Position numbers and translations under genes: made by a program. From assembly GCF_003258835.1 (NCBI RefSeq), contig NZ_NPEV01000001.1:124001-188000 (forward strand): a stretch of 64,000 bases of DNA, written 5' to 3'. The notes under the pieces were generated by a model. That model did not search any database. It was given only the letters and a program-made list of their open reading frames with translations, and had not been told where the DNA came from. Shown here in pieces: positions 1-9,269 of this stretch. The stretch is from Rhodobium orientis (GTDB lineage Bacteria; Pseudomonadota; Alphaproteobacteria; Rhizobiales; Rhodobiaceae). The number at the start of each line of letters is the position of its first letter. Position 1 is the first letter of the stretch.

Positions 1-208
1 CGACGCGGAAGGTGGTCTCGCGCTTGCGGCCGCCGGCGAGGCGCGCGTCGGTGGCCTCGCCCTCAAAAACGATGTCGGCCCTGCCCATGGCGTCGGCCTG
101 GCTCACGCGGCGGCAGGAACAGGCGCTGGCCTCATCGGCGGTCGCGGCGAGCACCGACAGGGCGACAAGGCCGCCGAGGAAGAGCGAAACGTACTTGCCA
201 TCACGCAT
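1..208 (-). CDS. Secreted NTR/TIMP-like protein (3' end cut by window edge)
   Basis: The reading frame starts at an ATG at 206-208 and runs leftward off the window. The N-terminus is a signal peptide (hydrophobic segment LFLGGLVALSVLAA) ending near a CSC pair, followed by an ADIVFEG motif. A Cys-x-Cys just after the cleavage site plus ADxVFxG is typical of bacterial TIMP/netrin-like domains, so the product is probably periplasmic or extracellular. It is a paralog of the gene just upstream at 233-622, which has CICLKEP and EADVVFVG in the same places; the 24-bp gap suggests one transcript. Function is unknown. Only about 69 residues are visible. Confidence 0.7.
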   Translation of the reverse strand, partial: MRDGKYVSLFLGGLVALSVLAATADEASACSCRRVSQADAMGRADIVFEGEATDARLAGGRKRETTFRV

Positions 209-232
209 GACCGTCTCCTGATGTCGCTGCCG

Positions 233-622
233 CTACTGCTTTCGAGAAATGTTCAGCATGATGCAGCTATTGGTGATCAGCCGGCCCTTTTCGTCGAGGA
301 AGGCGGCGACGGTGAAGGGGCCGGTGCCTGGTTTGAAGCGCACGGCGCAGACCGAGGGCGGAATGGAGATTTCCGCGCCGTTGGCGTCGCCCTGCCGACC
401 CTTCAGCCATTTGTCGACGGCAAAGACCGTCGTTTCCCATTCGACGCCGTCCTCGTCGGCTTTGGAGACCTTGGTTGGCTTGCCGACGAAGACCACGTCG
501 GCCTCCTTCAGGATCGTCTCGCGCGGCTCCTTCAGGCAGATGCAGCCGCCGCCCTGGCTTGCTGCCGGGCCGGCCGACACAAGGGCGAGGAAAACAAGCG
601 CCGGGATGAGGCGGTGGACCAT
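233..622 (-). CDS. Secreted NTR/TIMP-like protein
   Basis: 129 residues. A signal peptide (about 1-22, ending SAGPAASQ) precedes a mature protein that begins GGGCICLKEP, followed by EADVVFVGKP and two later cysteines (SVCAVRF, NSCIM). This Cys pattern and the ADVVFxG strand resemble the OB-fold NTR/TIMP domain found in secreted proteins. It lies 24 bp upstream of a paralog on the same strand (1-208), so this is a tandem duplication. No enzyme motif is seen; eukaryotic TIMPs inhibit metalloproteases, but that role cannot be assumed here. Confidence 0.75.
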   Translation of the reverse strand: MVHRLIPALVFLALVSAGPAASQGGGCICLKEPRETILKEADVVFVGKPTKVSKADEDGVEWETTVFAVDKWLKGRQGDANGAEISIPPSVCAVRFKPGTGPFTVAAFLDEKGRLITNSCIMLNISRKQ

Positions 623-666
623 GGCGACAGCCGAAACACCGGGAAACGGATCGGCCCCTGCCTAGC

Positions 667-2604
667 CTATCCGGCGCCCTCATGGAAGAAGTCGTAGACG
701 ATCTGGGCGATGCTTTCGGAAATGCCGGGCACGGATCGCAGGTCGTCGATGCCGGCGCGGCTGACCGCTTTAGCGGTGCCGAAATGGCGCAGAAGCGCGC
801 GCTTGCGGCCGGGGCCGACGCCGCGGATCTCGTCGAGCGGGTTCTTGGTCAGGTCCTTCTTGCGCCGGGCCCGGTGCGAGCCGATGGCGAAGCGGTGGGC
901 CTCGTCGCGCAGGCGCTGGATGAAATAGAGCACCGGATCGCGGGTCGGCAGCATGAAGCTGTCGCGCTCCGGCAGGTAGAAGGTCTCGCGGCCGGCATTG
1001 CGCTCCGGGCCCTTGGCGACGCCGACCAGCGGCAGGTCCTCGATGCCGAGCTCGGCGAGCGTCTCGCGCACCGCGTTGAGCTGGCCGCGGCCGCCGTCGA
1101 TCAGGACGAGGTCCGGCCAGGCGCCGACGGTGTCGCGGTCCTCCTCGCCGTCGCCATTCCCATCGCCGCCGCGCGGTCCGGCCTCCTTCAGCAGGCGCGA
1201 GAAGCGTCGTGTCATTACCTCGCGCATCATGCCGAAGTCGTCGCCGGGCGTGATGTCCGTCGACTTGATGTTGAACTTGCGATACTGGCCCTTCACGAAG
1301 CCTTCGGGACCGGCAACGATCATCCCGCCCACCGCATTGGTGCCCATGATGTGGGAGTTGTCGTAGACCTCGATGCGCCGGGGCATGGCGTCGAGGCCGA
1401 AGACCTCGCCGACGCCTTCCAGCAGCCGCGCCTGGGACGAGGATTCGGCGAGCCGGCGGCCGAGCGCCTCGCGGGCATTGGCATGGGCGTGCTCGACCAG
1501 CTCCTTCTTCTCGCCGCGCTGGGGCACGGAGATCTCCACCTTGCGGCCGGTCTTCTCCGTCAGCGCCGCGGCGAGCAGCTCGCGCTCGGCGAAATCGTGG
1601 GACAGGAGGATCTGCTTCGGGCACGGCTTGTCGTCGTAGAACTGGGCGAGAAAGCTTTCCAGCACCGCGTCGGCCTCAAGGGTCTTGTCGGCCTTCGGGT
1701 AGTAGCAGCGGTTGCCCCAGTTCTGGCCGGTGCGGAAGAAGAACACCTCGATGGCCGTCTGGCCGCCCTCCTGGTGCAGCGCGAAGACGTCGGCCTCCGA
1801 GACAGTCTGCGGGTTGATGCCCTGGTGCGACTGGACGTGGGAAAGGGCGGCGAGGCGGTCGCGGTAGACGGCGGCCTGCTCGAAGTCGAGGCGGTCCGAC
1901 GCCGCCTCCATGGCGCATGCAAGCTCCGCCTTCACCGCCTTGCTCTTGCCGGAGAGGAACGCCGTCGCTTCTTTTACCAGCCGCTCGTAGCCCTCAGCGT
2001 CGATCTCGCCGGTGCAGGGACCCGCGCAGCGCTTGATTTGGTAGAGCAGGCACGGCCGCGTGCGGCTGTCATAGACCGCATCGGAGCAGCTTCGGATCAG
2101 GAACGCCTTCTGCAGCGCGTTGATGGTGCGGTTGACGGCGCCGGCCGAGGCGAAGGGGCCGAAATATCGCCCTTTTCGCTTCTGGGCGCCGCGGTGCTTG
2201 ACGATCTGGGCGGCGTCGTGGTCGCCGGTCAGCAGGATATAGGGGAACGACTTGTCGTCGCGCAGGAGCACGTTGAAGCGCGGCCGGAGGCGCTTGATGA
2301 GGTTCGCTTCAAGAAGCAGCGCCTCGGTCTCGGTCCGCGTCGTGACGAACTCCATCGTCACCGTCGCCTGGATCATCCGGGCGATGCGGTTCGACTGGCC
2401 GGCGAGCTTGGTATAGCTCGTCACGCGCTTCTTCAGGTTCCGCGCCTTGCCAACATAGAGCACATCGCCGTCGCCATTGATCATCCGATAGACGCCCGGC
2501 GCATTCGGCAGGCGCTTGACGAAATCGGCGATCACCTCGACGCCGCGGCGCACGGGGGCTTCGGTTTCTGTCTCTTCCGGCTGTTGTTCGGCTTGTTGTG
2601 TCAC
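667..2604 (-). CDS. uvrC: UvrABC system protein C (excinuclease)
   Basis: UvrC makes both incisions around bulky DNA lesions in nucleotide excision repair. Domains in order: GIY-YIG nuclease (PNAPGVYRM ... [14 protein letters not shown]), central UVR motif ([12 protein letters not shown]) that binds UvrB, RNase H-like 3' nuclease ([21 protein letters not shown]) and a C-terminal helix-hairpin-helix pair ([24 protein letters not shown]). The frame stays open up to a TTG at 2733, but that codon lies in the T-tract of the preceding gene's terminator, so I place the start at the GTG at 2602-2604, giving about 645 residues. No clear ribosome site marks it, so the start is uncertain. The partner gene uvrB is at 18141. 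Confidence 0.93.
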   Translation of the reverse strand: MTQQAEQQPEETETEAPVRRGVEVIADFVKRLPNAPGVYRMINGDGDVLYVGKARNLKKRVTSYTKLAGQSNRIARMIQATVTMEFVTTRTETEALLLEANLIKRLRPRFNVLLRDDKSFPYILLTGDHDAAQIVKHRGAQKRKGRYFGPFASAGAVNRTINALQKAFLIRSCSDAVYDSRTRPCLLYQIKRCAGPCTGEIDAEGYERLVKEATAFLSGKSKAVKAELACAMEAASDRLDFEQAAVYRDRLAALSHVQSHQGINPQTVSEADVFALHQEGGQTAIEVFFFRTGQNWGNRCYYPKADKTLEADAVLESFLAQFYDDKPCPKQILLSHDFAERELLAAALTEKTGRKVEISVPQRGEKKELVEHAHANAREALGRRLAESSSQARLLEGVGEVFGLDAMPRRIEVYDNSHIMGTNAVGGMIVAGPEGFVKGQYRKFNIKSTDITPGDDFGMMREVMTRRFSRLLKEAGPRGGDGNGDGEEDRDTVGAWPDLVLIDGGRGQLNAVRETLAELGIEDLPLVGVAKGPERNAGRETFYLPERDSFMLPTRDPVLYFIQRLRDEAHRFAIGSHRARRKKDLTKNPLDEIRGVGPGRKRALLRHFGTAKAVSRAGIDDLRSVPGISESIAQIVYDFFHEGAG

Positions 2605-2731
2605 GGGCTTGTTGTTCGGGCGATTCGGTTCGCTGCTATTGCTCGCCCCAGATATAGGACATTTCCGGCGCGAAGGAGGAGGGCGGCGGTGGAAGCCGTT
2701 TGGCTGCCGCGCAGCAGGGCCTGGAAATTCC

Positions 2732-2763
2732 AAAAAAAACGGCGGAGCGCGAAGGCTCCGCCG
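2732..2763 (-). terminator. Rho-independent terminator of the chemoreceptor gene
   Basis: A perfect 9-bp stem (2740-2748 with 2755-2763, CGGCGGAGC/GCTCCGCCG) with a 6-nt loop is followed on the minus strand by eight T residues. It lies 47 bp past the stop of the gene at 2810-4954. Confidence 0.9.
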
Positions 2764-2809
2764 GGCAGTCGGGAGGAAGAGCTGGCGGCGGGTGCGCCGC
2801 TGAAGTCCG

Positions 2810-4954
2810 TCAGGCGGCGGCGACGCCGTCTAGGAAGCGGTCGACGGCGACGCGCAGTTCCTCGGCCTGGTCGGCGGCGCTGCGCGAGGTGTCGGCGACG
2901 CTGTCGGCCGAGTCGGAGGTCCTGGAGACGGCCGTGGTGACGCCGGAGACATTGGCGGCCACCTCGCGGGTGCCGGCCGCCGCCTCCTGGACGTTGCGGG
3001 AGATGTCGCCGGTGGCCGCGCCCTGCTGCTCGACCGCGGCGGCAATGGCACTGGTGTAGCCGTTCACCCGTTCCATGATTTCCGAAATCGACTGGATGGC
3101 GCCGACGGCCTCGTCGGTCGAGCCCTGGATCTCGCCGATCTGCTGGGCGATCTGCTCCGTCGCCTTGCTGGTCTGGGAGGCCAGCGTCTTGACCTCCGAG
3201 GCGACGACGGCAAAGCCCTTGCCCATCTCGCCGGCGCGGGCGGCCTCGATGGTCGCGTTGAGGGCGAGGAGGTTGGTCTGGGCGGCGATGTCCTGGATCA
3301 GGTTGACCACCTCGCCGATCCGCTGGGCCGCATCGGCGAGGCCGGAAATGCGCTCGTTGGCGGTGCGCGTGGTGGTGCTGGCCTCCTGGACGACGGCGGT
3401 CGTCTCGCCGACCTGGCGGGCGATCTCGGCAATCGAGGCATCCAGTTCCTCGGCGGCGCTGGCCACCGTCTGGACGTTGACCGAGGCCTCTTCGGAGGAC
3501 GCGGCGGCGCCGGTCGCCTTCTCCGAGGTCTCGTCGGCAACGGCTGACAGGACCCGGGCGGTTTCCTGCATCTCGCCCATGCGGCCGGAGAGCGAACCGA
3601 GGATCGTCTGCGAGCGCGCGCGGAAATCGCCGATCAGCCCCTCGATCCGTGCCTGGCGTTCGGCCCGGTCGGCCTGCTCGACCTTGCGCGTCGCGCGGTT
3701 ATGTTCGCGCTCCACGGCGTTCTGCTTGAACACGATGACGGCCTCGGCCATCTCCTGGATCTCGTCCTTCGTCTCGTAGTCCGGTACCTCGACCTCAAGG
3801 TCGTTGTCGGCGAGCCGGCGCATGGTCCCGGCAAGCCGGGAGATCTTGCGGGTGATGCAGCGCGCCGCCAGGAACGCGACCGCAAGCACGACGAGGAATA
3901 GCGGAATGCAGATCATCAGGAGCGTGCGGCCGAGCGCGGCCACCGGTGCGTTGGCCTCGCCGGTGCCCTGCAGGGCGGCGAGCGCCCATTTCGTGTCGTG
4001 GAAGACGATCGGTGCGGCAACCGCGAGAAACTCCATGTCGCGATAGCCGTCGATCGCGCCGTTGGACGTTTCGCCGGCAACGGCCTCGCTGATGACCGGG
4101 CCCTCGATCCGGGTCGTCAGGATATCGTTGGTGTCGGCGCTCCGCGTGGAATCGTTGCGCATCAGGCCGTTGGCGCCAACGAGGACGGTTTCGCCGGTCT
4201 TGCCGAGGCCTTCCTGGTCGCCCAGGATCGCGTTGAGCTTGTCGATCGGCATCTGCAACACGATGACGCCGATGGTGTTGCCGTCGGCGACGATGGGCGC
4301 GGACAGGAACGCGGCCGGCGCGTCGTTGCTCGGCGCATAGGCCCGGAAGTCGAAGAAGGTGATGCCGTCCGCCGGTGCGCCGAAGCCGCTGCGGAAGGCA
4401 TTGCCGAGGTCGGTGTCCTTCCAGGGGCCGGTGTTCAAATTGGTCGCGTAGTCGAGCTCCTTGAACACCGTGTAGACCAGGTTGCCCTCGGTATCGAACA
4501 GGAAGATGTCGTAGTAGCCGCGGGCGCGCAGCAATTTCCGGAACCACGGGTGATAGGCCGCGTGGACGCCGTCATAGGGTGTCGTTCCGGCGCTGTCCAA
4601 CTCGTCCTTCTTGCCGGTCGGGTGCGGATTGTCCTCGATATAGGCCTTTTGCAGGGCGGCCGTCGGATCCGCGCCGATCTCCCTCCAGCTCTTCGTGAAC
4701 GCCTGCACGGCGTCGATCGTCATCGGGCTCGCGGCAAGCGTCTTCAGATCCTCGTCGACGGCCTCGAGGTAATGGGTCAGCTCCGCCTTGCGCGAGCCGG
4801 CAACGGCCTCGAGCCGTTCCATGGTCATGTCGTGGGCGTTGGTCGAGGCCGCCCAATAGCTGGCAACGCCGACGGCGACGGTGAGGACGAGGGCCGAGAC
4901 CGCAACGAGAGCGGGAATCCGGAAAGCCAGACGCTGGAAGGATGTCGGTATCAA
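2810..4954 (-). CDS. Methyl-accepting chemotaxis protein with Cache sensor
   Basis: Transmembrane chemoreceptor, about 714 residues. TM1 at about 12-33, a large periplasmic dCache-type ligand domain at about 40-335 (including [16 protein letters not shown]), TM2 at about 344-364, HAMP at about 365-415, then a cytoplasmic MCP signalling domain with the conserved tip ([18 protein letters not shown]). The likely start is TTG at 4952-4954, with GGAG eight bases upstream; the open frame continues further without a better start. No che genes are nearby, so it is an orphan receptor. The upstream 250 bp is AT-rich and probably holds its promoter. The ligand cannot be read from sequence. Confidence 0.9.
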   Translation of the reverse strand: MIPTSFQRLAFRIPALVAVSALVLTVAVGVASYWAASTNAHDMTMERLEAVAGSRKAELTHYLEAVDEDLKTLAASPMTIDAVQAFTKSWREIGADPTAALQKAYIEDNPHPTGKKDELDSAGTTPYDGVHAAYHPWFRKLLRARGYYDIFLFDTEGNLVYTVFKELDYATNLNTGPWKDTDLGNAFRSGFGAPADGITFFDFRAYAPSNDAPAAFLSAPIVADGNTIGVIVLQMPIDKLNAILGDQEGLGKTGETVLVGANGLMRNDSTRSADTNDILTTRIEGPVISEAVAGETSNGAIDGYRDMEFLAVAAPIVFHDTKWALAALQGTGEANAPVAALGRTLLMICIPLFLVVLAVAFLAARCITRKISRLAGTMRRLADNDLEVEVPDYETKDEIQEMAEAVIVFKQNAVEREHNRATRKVEQADRAERQARIEGLIGDFRARSQTILGSLSGRMGEMQETARVLSAVADETSEKATGAAASSEEASVNVQTVASAAEELDASIAEIARQVGETTAVVQEASTTTRTANERISGLADAAQRIGEVVNLIQDIAAQTNLLALNATIEAARAGEMGKGFAVVASEVKTLASQTSKATEQIAQQIGEIQGSTDEAVGAIQSISEIMERVNGYTSAIAAAVEQQGAATGDISRNVQEAAAGTREVAANVSGVTTAVSRTSDSADSVADTSRSAADQAEELRVAVDRFLDGVAAA

Positions 4955-5204
4955 CGCAGATACTCCAGATCGAACGCGGGGTTTCGGACCTTTTCCAGTA
5001 CTATTGTTGCCGAACCCTTTAATATAACGTTCAAATCCGTTTTTATTCGAAATAAAATTGAGGAAAAGCGAAAATATACTTTTTATACGGCCACCGCCGG
5101 CGTTTTTTTTGCTTACGAGAACGTGCCGTCGCACATTGCCGGCGCAACCGCCGGGGCCCCGTCGCCGAAAGCCTGCGGCGGCCGACGCCGTCCACGCTGG
5201 CGCG

Positions 5205-5573
5205 TCAGCGCCGCGCCTCCATCCGGCAGCCGACCGACTTGCAGTCCGGATAGACGTCGAGCTTGCGCGTCGAGACGGTGGCGGCCAGCACCTCGGGCCG
5301 CGAGAACAGCATCGCCAGGATGTCCCGGCAAAGGGTTTCCTGGAGATTGTAGCGCCGGGTCTGGACGAGGCCGTGGATGCCGTTGCGGATGAAGTCGTAG
5401 TCGAGCACGTGGTCGATCGCATCGCCCTTGGCGCCGTCGACGACCGCATCGACCTCGATGTCGACATTGATCAGCACCCGCTGCGGGGCGCCGATCTCGT
5501 GGTCGTGGATGCCGATGTCGATGGTGACCTCGAAGTCTTCCAGGAAGAGCGCGACGGTTGTTTTTTGTCTCAC
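5205..5573 (-). CDS. folB: Dihydroneopterin aldolase
   Basis: 122 residues, the normal FolB length. FolB converts 7,8-dihydroneopterin to 6-hydroxymethyl-dihydropterin and glycolaldehyde in folate synthesis. Family features: [23 protein letters not shown] near the start split over the first strands, the [11 protein letters not shown] pterin-binding segment and the C-terminal [16 protein letters not shown]. It starts with GTG at 5571-5573 with AAGGA about ten bases upstream. It follows the FolM-like reductase on the same strand, 240 bp away, the gap being filled by a repeat. The usual folK neighbour is absent; a chemoreceptor lies downstream instead. Confidence 0.88.
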   Translation of the reverse strand: MRQKTTVALFLEDFEVTIDIGIHDHEIGAPQRVLINVDIEVDAVVDGAKGDAIDHVLDYDFIRNGIHGLVQTRRYNLQETLCRDILAMLFSRPEVLAATVSTRKLDVYPDCKSVGCRMEARR

Positions 5574-5658
5574 GGCTGTTCCTTGCTTACGCTCGGGCCG
5601 GCGACGGCGCGGCGCAACGGCGCCGGCGGGCGGGCGGCCTCGCGATCCCTTCGGGCTC
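5560..5658. repeat. Repeat family R1, copy a
   Basis: About 99 bp reading GTTTTTTGTCTCACGGC at the left, GCGGCGCAACGGCGCCGGCGG in the middle and CCCTTCGGGCTC at the right (each quoted piece overlaps the family consensus). It is tandem with copy b and overlaps the folB start codon, so the repeat supplies the folB ribosome-binding region. Confidence 0.8.
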
Positions 5659-5761
5659 GTTTTTTTCGCTCACGGCCGGGCGCTCGCTTGCGCTCGCTGG
5701 CCTCCGCGGGGGCGGCGCATCGGCGCCGGCGGCCGTTCGGCCTTGCGACCCCTTCGGGGCC
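5659..5761. repeat. Repeat family R1, copy b (plus partial third unit to about 5800)
   Basis: About 103 bp, starting GTTTTTTTCGCTCACGGC and carrying GGCGGCGCATCGGCGCCGG and CCTTGCGACCCCTTCGGGG. It abuts copy a; a truncated unit (GTTTGTGAGGATACGGCC...) follows at 5762-5800. On the minus strand the array is open from the folM stop to 5587 and would encode an Ala/Pro/Arg-rich peptide. Confidence 0.8.
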
Positions 5762-5813
5762 GTTTGTGAGGATACGGCCAGGCGCTCGCTGGCCTGCGCC
5801 AGGGTGGAGATGT

Positions 5814-6599
5814 TCATTTCTGCCGCTCGGTCATGAAGGCGACGTCGCGCTCCAGCTTCATCAGCTTCTGGCCGCCGTCGACGGTGATGACTTCGCCGTT
5901 GAGGGTGCGCGATTCCACGATGAAGCGGGCGGTGCGGCAGATGTCCTCCACCTCGATCGCGCGCTTCAGCGGGTTCATCGCCTTGGTCTCCTCATAGTCG
6001 TCGTCACTCTGAACGCCCGAGACGAAGGTCACCCCCGGGGCGATGCCGCAGACCCGCACATGGGGGGCGAGCGCCATCGCCATCAGCTCGGTGGCGCCCA
6101 GGAGCGCGTATTTGGAGATCGAATAGGAAAAATAGTCCGGGTTCGGCGCGAACACCTTGTTGTCGAGCATGTTGACGATGACGCCTTCGCCGCCGCGGTC
6201 GCGGACCAGTTCGGCAAAGCGGCGCGACAACAGGATCGGGGCGGCGGCGTTGACGTGGAAATGCTTTTCCAGCGTCGCCGGCTCGGAGGTCCAGGCCTCG
6301 TCATATTCGAACATGGAGGCGTTGTTGATGAGCGCGGTGAGCGGCGGGCTGTCTGCTGCGAGTTTTTCGAAGAACGCGTCATAGGCGGAAAAATCGGTGA
6401 GATCGAAGGCGAGGATGCGGCCGTCGCCGCCGGCCTTCTTGACCTCTTCCAGCGTATCCGCCGCCTCGCCGAGCGAGGTGTTGACGTGGATGGTGACGAA
6501 CCAGCCGGCCGCGCCGAAGGTCCTGGCGAAGGCACGGCCCATGCGCTTGGCGGCGCCGGTGATCAGGATATGGCCGGGCGTTTTTGCGTCTTCTGCCAT
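5814..6599 (-). CDS. folM: SDR family pteridine reductase (FolM-like)
   Basis: 261 residues, a short-chain dehydrogenase. The cofactor motif is TGAAKRMG, the TGxxxRxG form typical of NADPH-dependent pteridine reductases. NNAS follows, then NMLDN and YSISK, giving the Asp-Tyr-Lys catalytic set of PTR1/FolM rather than the usual Ser-Tyr-Lys. Such enzymes reduce dihydropterins or dihydrofolate, which fits the neighbouring folB. The start chosen is ATG at 6597-6599, after GGGGGGACC; a longer frame to 6650 lacks support. A substrate assay would be needed to tell dihydromonapterin from dihydrofolate reduction. Confidence 0.82.
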   Translation of the reverse strand: MAEDAKTPGHILITGAAKRMGRAFARTFGAAGWFVTIHVNTSLGEAADTLEEVKKAGGDGRILAFDLTDFSAYDAFFEKLAADSPPLTALINNASMFEYDEAWTSEPATLEKHFHVNAAAPILLSRRFAELVRDRGGEGVIVNMLDNKVFAPNPDYFSYSISKYALLGATELMAMALAPHVRVCGIAPGVTFVSGVQSDDDYEETKAMNPLKRAIEVEDICRTARFIVESRTLNGEVITVDGGQKLMKLERDVAFMTERQK

Positions 6600-6678
6600 G
6601 TGGCGGTCCCCCCGAGTAGTGTTCGAGGGTTCTAAAATAAGGGGCGTCACGGCATTATCAATCGCCGGATGCGGCCTC

Positions 6679-7647
6679 TCAGGCGGCGCCGATCTGGAAG
6701 ACGATGACGATGTAAAGCGCGTAGCCGGCGGTCATGGCGATGCCGGTGACGCGGCCGATGGTGGCGGAAAAGGCGGCAAAGAGCAGGATCAGCACGGAGG
6801 TCGCCAGCATCGCCCAGATGTCGAAGCTGACGATCTCGGCCGGCACCGCGATCGGCGCGATGAGCGCGGTGGCGCCGATGATCGCCAGGAGATTGAAGAT
6901 GTTGGAGCCGACGATGTTGCCGACGGCAACGCCGGTGTGACCGCGCACCGCCGACATGAGGGTGGTGGAGAGTTCCGGCAGCGAGGTGCCCAGCGCCACG
7001 ATGGTGAGCGCGATGGCGGTGTCGGAGACGTGCCAGGCGCGGGCGATGGAGACGGCGCCGTTGATCGTCAGTTGCGCGCCGACGGGCAGTGCCGCAAGGC
7101 CGGCGACCAGGAAGAATATGGCGACGGCGAGCCGGCTCGGCACACCGCCGACCTCGTCGTCGATGGCTTCCAGCTCGTTGCGTCGCCGGTCGCGCCGTGC
7201 CTTGCGGGCGACGTTGACGGAAGCGGTGAGGAATATCACGAGGAGGGCGAGGAGCATGACGCCGGCCGCCCGGTCGATAACGCCGAAATAGCAGAACAGC
7301 GCGAACACCAGCGACACGGCGATCATGAAGCTGGCACTGCGGGTGACGCCCTCGTCGCCGCAATAGGTGGCGGCGAGGATCGACGGCAGGCCGAGGACGA
7401 GGAGCACATTGGCGACGTTGGAGCCGACCACGTTGCCGATGGCGATGCCGCCGGCGCCGTCCAGGGCGGCGCGGACCGAAATGACGAATTCCGGGGCCGA
7501 GGTGCCGAAGGCGACGATGGTCAGGCCGATGATCAGCGAGGGAATGCCGAGGCGCTGTGCCAGACTGACGGACCCGCGAACGAGGACGTCGCCGGCGATC
7601 AGGAGGATAGCGAGACCGCCGAAGAGACTGGCAAGATCGAGGAGCAT
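6679..7647 (-). CDS. Calcium/sodium (CaCA family) antiporter
   Basis: Inner-membrane cation exchanger, 322 residues, about ten transmembrane helices in two homologous halves. The two alpha-repeats are easy to see: FGTSAPEF with GNVVGSNVANVLLVLG in the first half and LGTSLPEL with GNIVGSNIFNLLAIIG in the second; their Glu residues and GSN motifs form the ion site. The family exports Ca2+ in exchange for Na+ or H+ (YrbG type). A basic loop (ARKARRDRRRNELEAIDDE) joins the halves. The start is ATG at 7645-7647; longer frames lack hydrophobic or conserved sequence. Confidence 0.9.
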   Translation of the reverse strand: MLLDLASLFGGLAILLIAGDVLVRGSVSLAQRLGIPSLIIGLTIVAFGTSAPEFVISVRAALDGAGGIAIGNVVGSNVANVLLVLGLPSILAATYCGDEGVTRSASFMIAVSLVFALFCYFGVIDRAAGVMLLALLVIFLTASVNVARKARRDRRRNELEAIDDEVGGVPSRLAVAIFFLVAGLAALPVGAQLTINGAVSIARAWHVSDTAIALTIVALGTSLPELSTTLMSAVRGHTGVAVGNIVGSNIFNLLAIIGATALIAPIAVPAEIVSFDIWAMLATSVLILLFAAFSATIGRVTGIAMTAGYALYIVIVFQIGAA

Positions 7648-7887
7648 CAAACCCGTTCGAGCTGTCGCCCCGCATCGGGCCCTGAAGGATGCCGGAGAGG
7701 GTGCGTTTCGTGGATGGCCTGGTAAGCCGGATTGCCCGCCTATATAGGCGCGGCGATGTCGGATAGAAACCACCCGGAGTGCGGTTTCCCGTGCAGGGCT
7801 GCCGTGCAACCGCAGAGCGGGCCGGGCGCGGGACCACGAATGCATCGGCGCTGTTGCGGGCGCGGGGGCTGTGCTATCGCCGGTGCC

Positions 7888-8895
7888 ATGACGGCAAAAG
7901 TCCTTTTCCTCAGCGATTCACGGCCGGGCCATTATCATCAGAGCGAGGGCGCGATCCGCGCGCTGAAGCGGCTGGTTCCGGTCACGGTCGAGCGCGTGCA
8001 GGTGAAAAGCCCCGGCTGGCTGCGCGGGCATCGGCAGCGGCAACTGGTCTCGCTCATGTCGTTTTCGCCGGCGCTTGCGTTGAGGCTTGCCCACGGGCTC
8101 GACCTTGCCGCCATCGCGCGGCCCGACATCATCGTCTCGGCCGGGGCGGAGACGATGGCCGCCAACGCGCTGCTCGCCCGCCATTTCGCAGCCAGGAACA
8201 TCTTCATCGGCTCGCTCAGGGAGATGGCGGAGGACCGGTTTTCGGCGGTGCTCGCCATCTATCCGAGCCAGGCGGTGCGGGCGAACCATATCCTGACCCT
8301 GAAGCCGCCGCCCTTCGAGCCCGACGATCTTCCCGCGCCGCAGCGGCCGAAGGGGACGGATCTCGCAGGGCTCACGGCGGCGCTGTTCGTCGGCGGGCCG
8401 TCGGGCAGCCATTCCTGGGGCGCGGCCGACTGGGAGCGGCTCGAAACCCTTGTCCGGGAAACGGGCAGAGCAGGGCTCTCCTGGACGCTGACCAATTCCC
8501 GGCGCACGCCCCATGCGGCGTCGGACATGCTCCAGCGCCTTGCCGCCGAAGAGCCGTCCGTTGCCGGCTTTGTCGATATCCGCGCGGCGGGAGCCGGCTC
8601 GGCCCATCGGCTCTTTGCCGCCGACATCCTTGCGGTCACGGAGGATTCCGCGACCATGCTGATGGAGGCAGTGGCGGCGCGCCGCCCGGTCGTCGCCCTG
8701 GTGCCGGAGCGCCGGACGGCGACGCGCGACGACGAGGCGATCGATGCCCTTGAAGGCGCGCGGCGCCTGGTGCGCCTGCCGCTCGCCGAGGCCGACGGCG
8801 CGCGGTTCGGGGACGCGGTCCTTGCCGGTGAACCGCTTGCGGAGAATCCGCTCGATGCGCTGGCGGAGAAGCTGAGGCCGGTGCTCGGGCTTTGA
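7888..8895 (+). CDS. ELM1-like (mitochondrial fission ELM1 family) protein
   Basis: 335 residues. The N-terminal SDSRPGHYHQSEG, the central FVGGPSGSHSW and the late VTEDSATMLMEAVAARRPV match the ELM1 family (Pfam Mito_fiss_Elm1), whose bacterial members have a GT-B glycosyltransferase-like fold. In rhizobia a member is linked to lipopolysaccharide core sugar transfer, so a nucleotide-sugar glycosyltransferase is the best guess. The start is ATG at 7888; the frame runs upstream but crosses into the antiporter promoter region. A divergent paralog is at 43129. No membrane helix is seen, so it is probably cytoplasmic or peripheral. Confidence 0.78.
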   Translation: MTAKVLFLSDSRPGHYHQSEGAIRALKRLVPVTVERVQVKSPGWLRGHRQRQLVSLMSFSPALALRLAHGLDLAAIARPDIIVSAGAETMAANALLARHFAARNIFIGSLREMAEDRFSAVLAIYPSQAVRANHILTLKPPPFEPDDLPAPQRPKGTDLAGLTAALFVGGPSGSHSWGAADWERLETLVRETGRAGLSWTLTNSRRTPHAASDMLQRLAAEEPSVAGFVDIRAAGAGSAHRLFAADILAVTEDSATMLMEAVAARRPVVALVPERRTATRDDEAIDALEGARRLVRLPLAEADGARFGDAVLAGEPLAENPLDALAEKLRPVLGL

Positions 8896-8896
8896 G

Positions 8897-8993
8897 GTTT
8901 TTGTCGCTCACGCCGGCTCGCTGCGCTCGCGGCTCCGCGAGGGCGGCGCAACGGCGCCGGCGGCCGGTCGGCCTTGCGAAGCCTGACGGCTTC
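8897..8993. repeat. Repeat family R1, copy c
   Basis: About 97 bp matching the array at 5560-5761 in the same orientation: GTTTTTGTCGCTCACGCC at the left, GGCGGCGCAACGGCGCCGG in the middle and GGCCTTGCGAAGCCTGACGG at the right. It begins one base after the stop of the ELM1-like gene. Confidence 0.78.
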
Positions 8994-9071
8994 GATGGTC
9001 GCTGCTCGGGACAAATCGCACTTCGGCGCGATCTCGTGTTCGTGTTGCTGCGGGCGCGGGGTTTGTAGCTC

Positions 9072-9161
9072 CTGGATTGCCGCGTTGGCCTATCGGCCTC
9101 CTCGCAATGACGTTGAAAGCATTGATAAAACCGTCATTGCGAGCGGAGCGAAGCAATCCAG
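9072..9161. repeat. Repeat family R2, paired inverted copy
   Basis: A left arm (CTGGATTGCCGCG...CTCGCAATGACG) and a right arm (CGTCATTGCGAGCGGAGCG, AAGCAATCCAG) form a long inverted repeat around an AT-rich spacer. Together with R1 copy c it fills most of the gene-free stretch 8896-9269. Confidence 0.8.
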
Positions 9162-9269
9162 TAACGGCCCTTGCGACGACCGCCTGCGTACCGTGTCGAC
9201 AGGGGCAACGGACTACGGCCTTCCGCTTCGCTGCAGCCGGGGTGACGACCGCCCGGTGCCCTGCCGCTC

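Noticed and set aside
2605-2733. N-terminal extension of uvrC from a TTG at 2733
   Set aside because: The TTG lies in the T-tract of the preceding terminator and the extension is low-complexity with no conserved residues.
5587-5817. 76-codon frame between folM and folB
   Set aside because: Its sequence is entirely R1 repeat; listed as a finding but not as a gene.
9072-9161. CRISPR-like repeat
   Set aside because: Paired inverted arms occur once per site, with no regular spacers and no cas genes.
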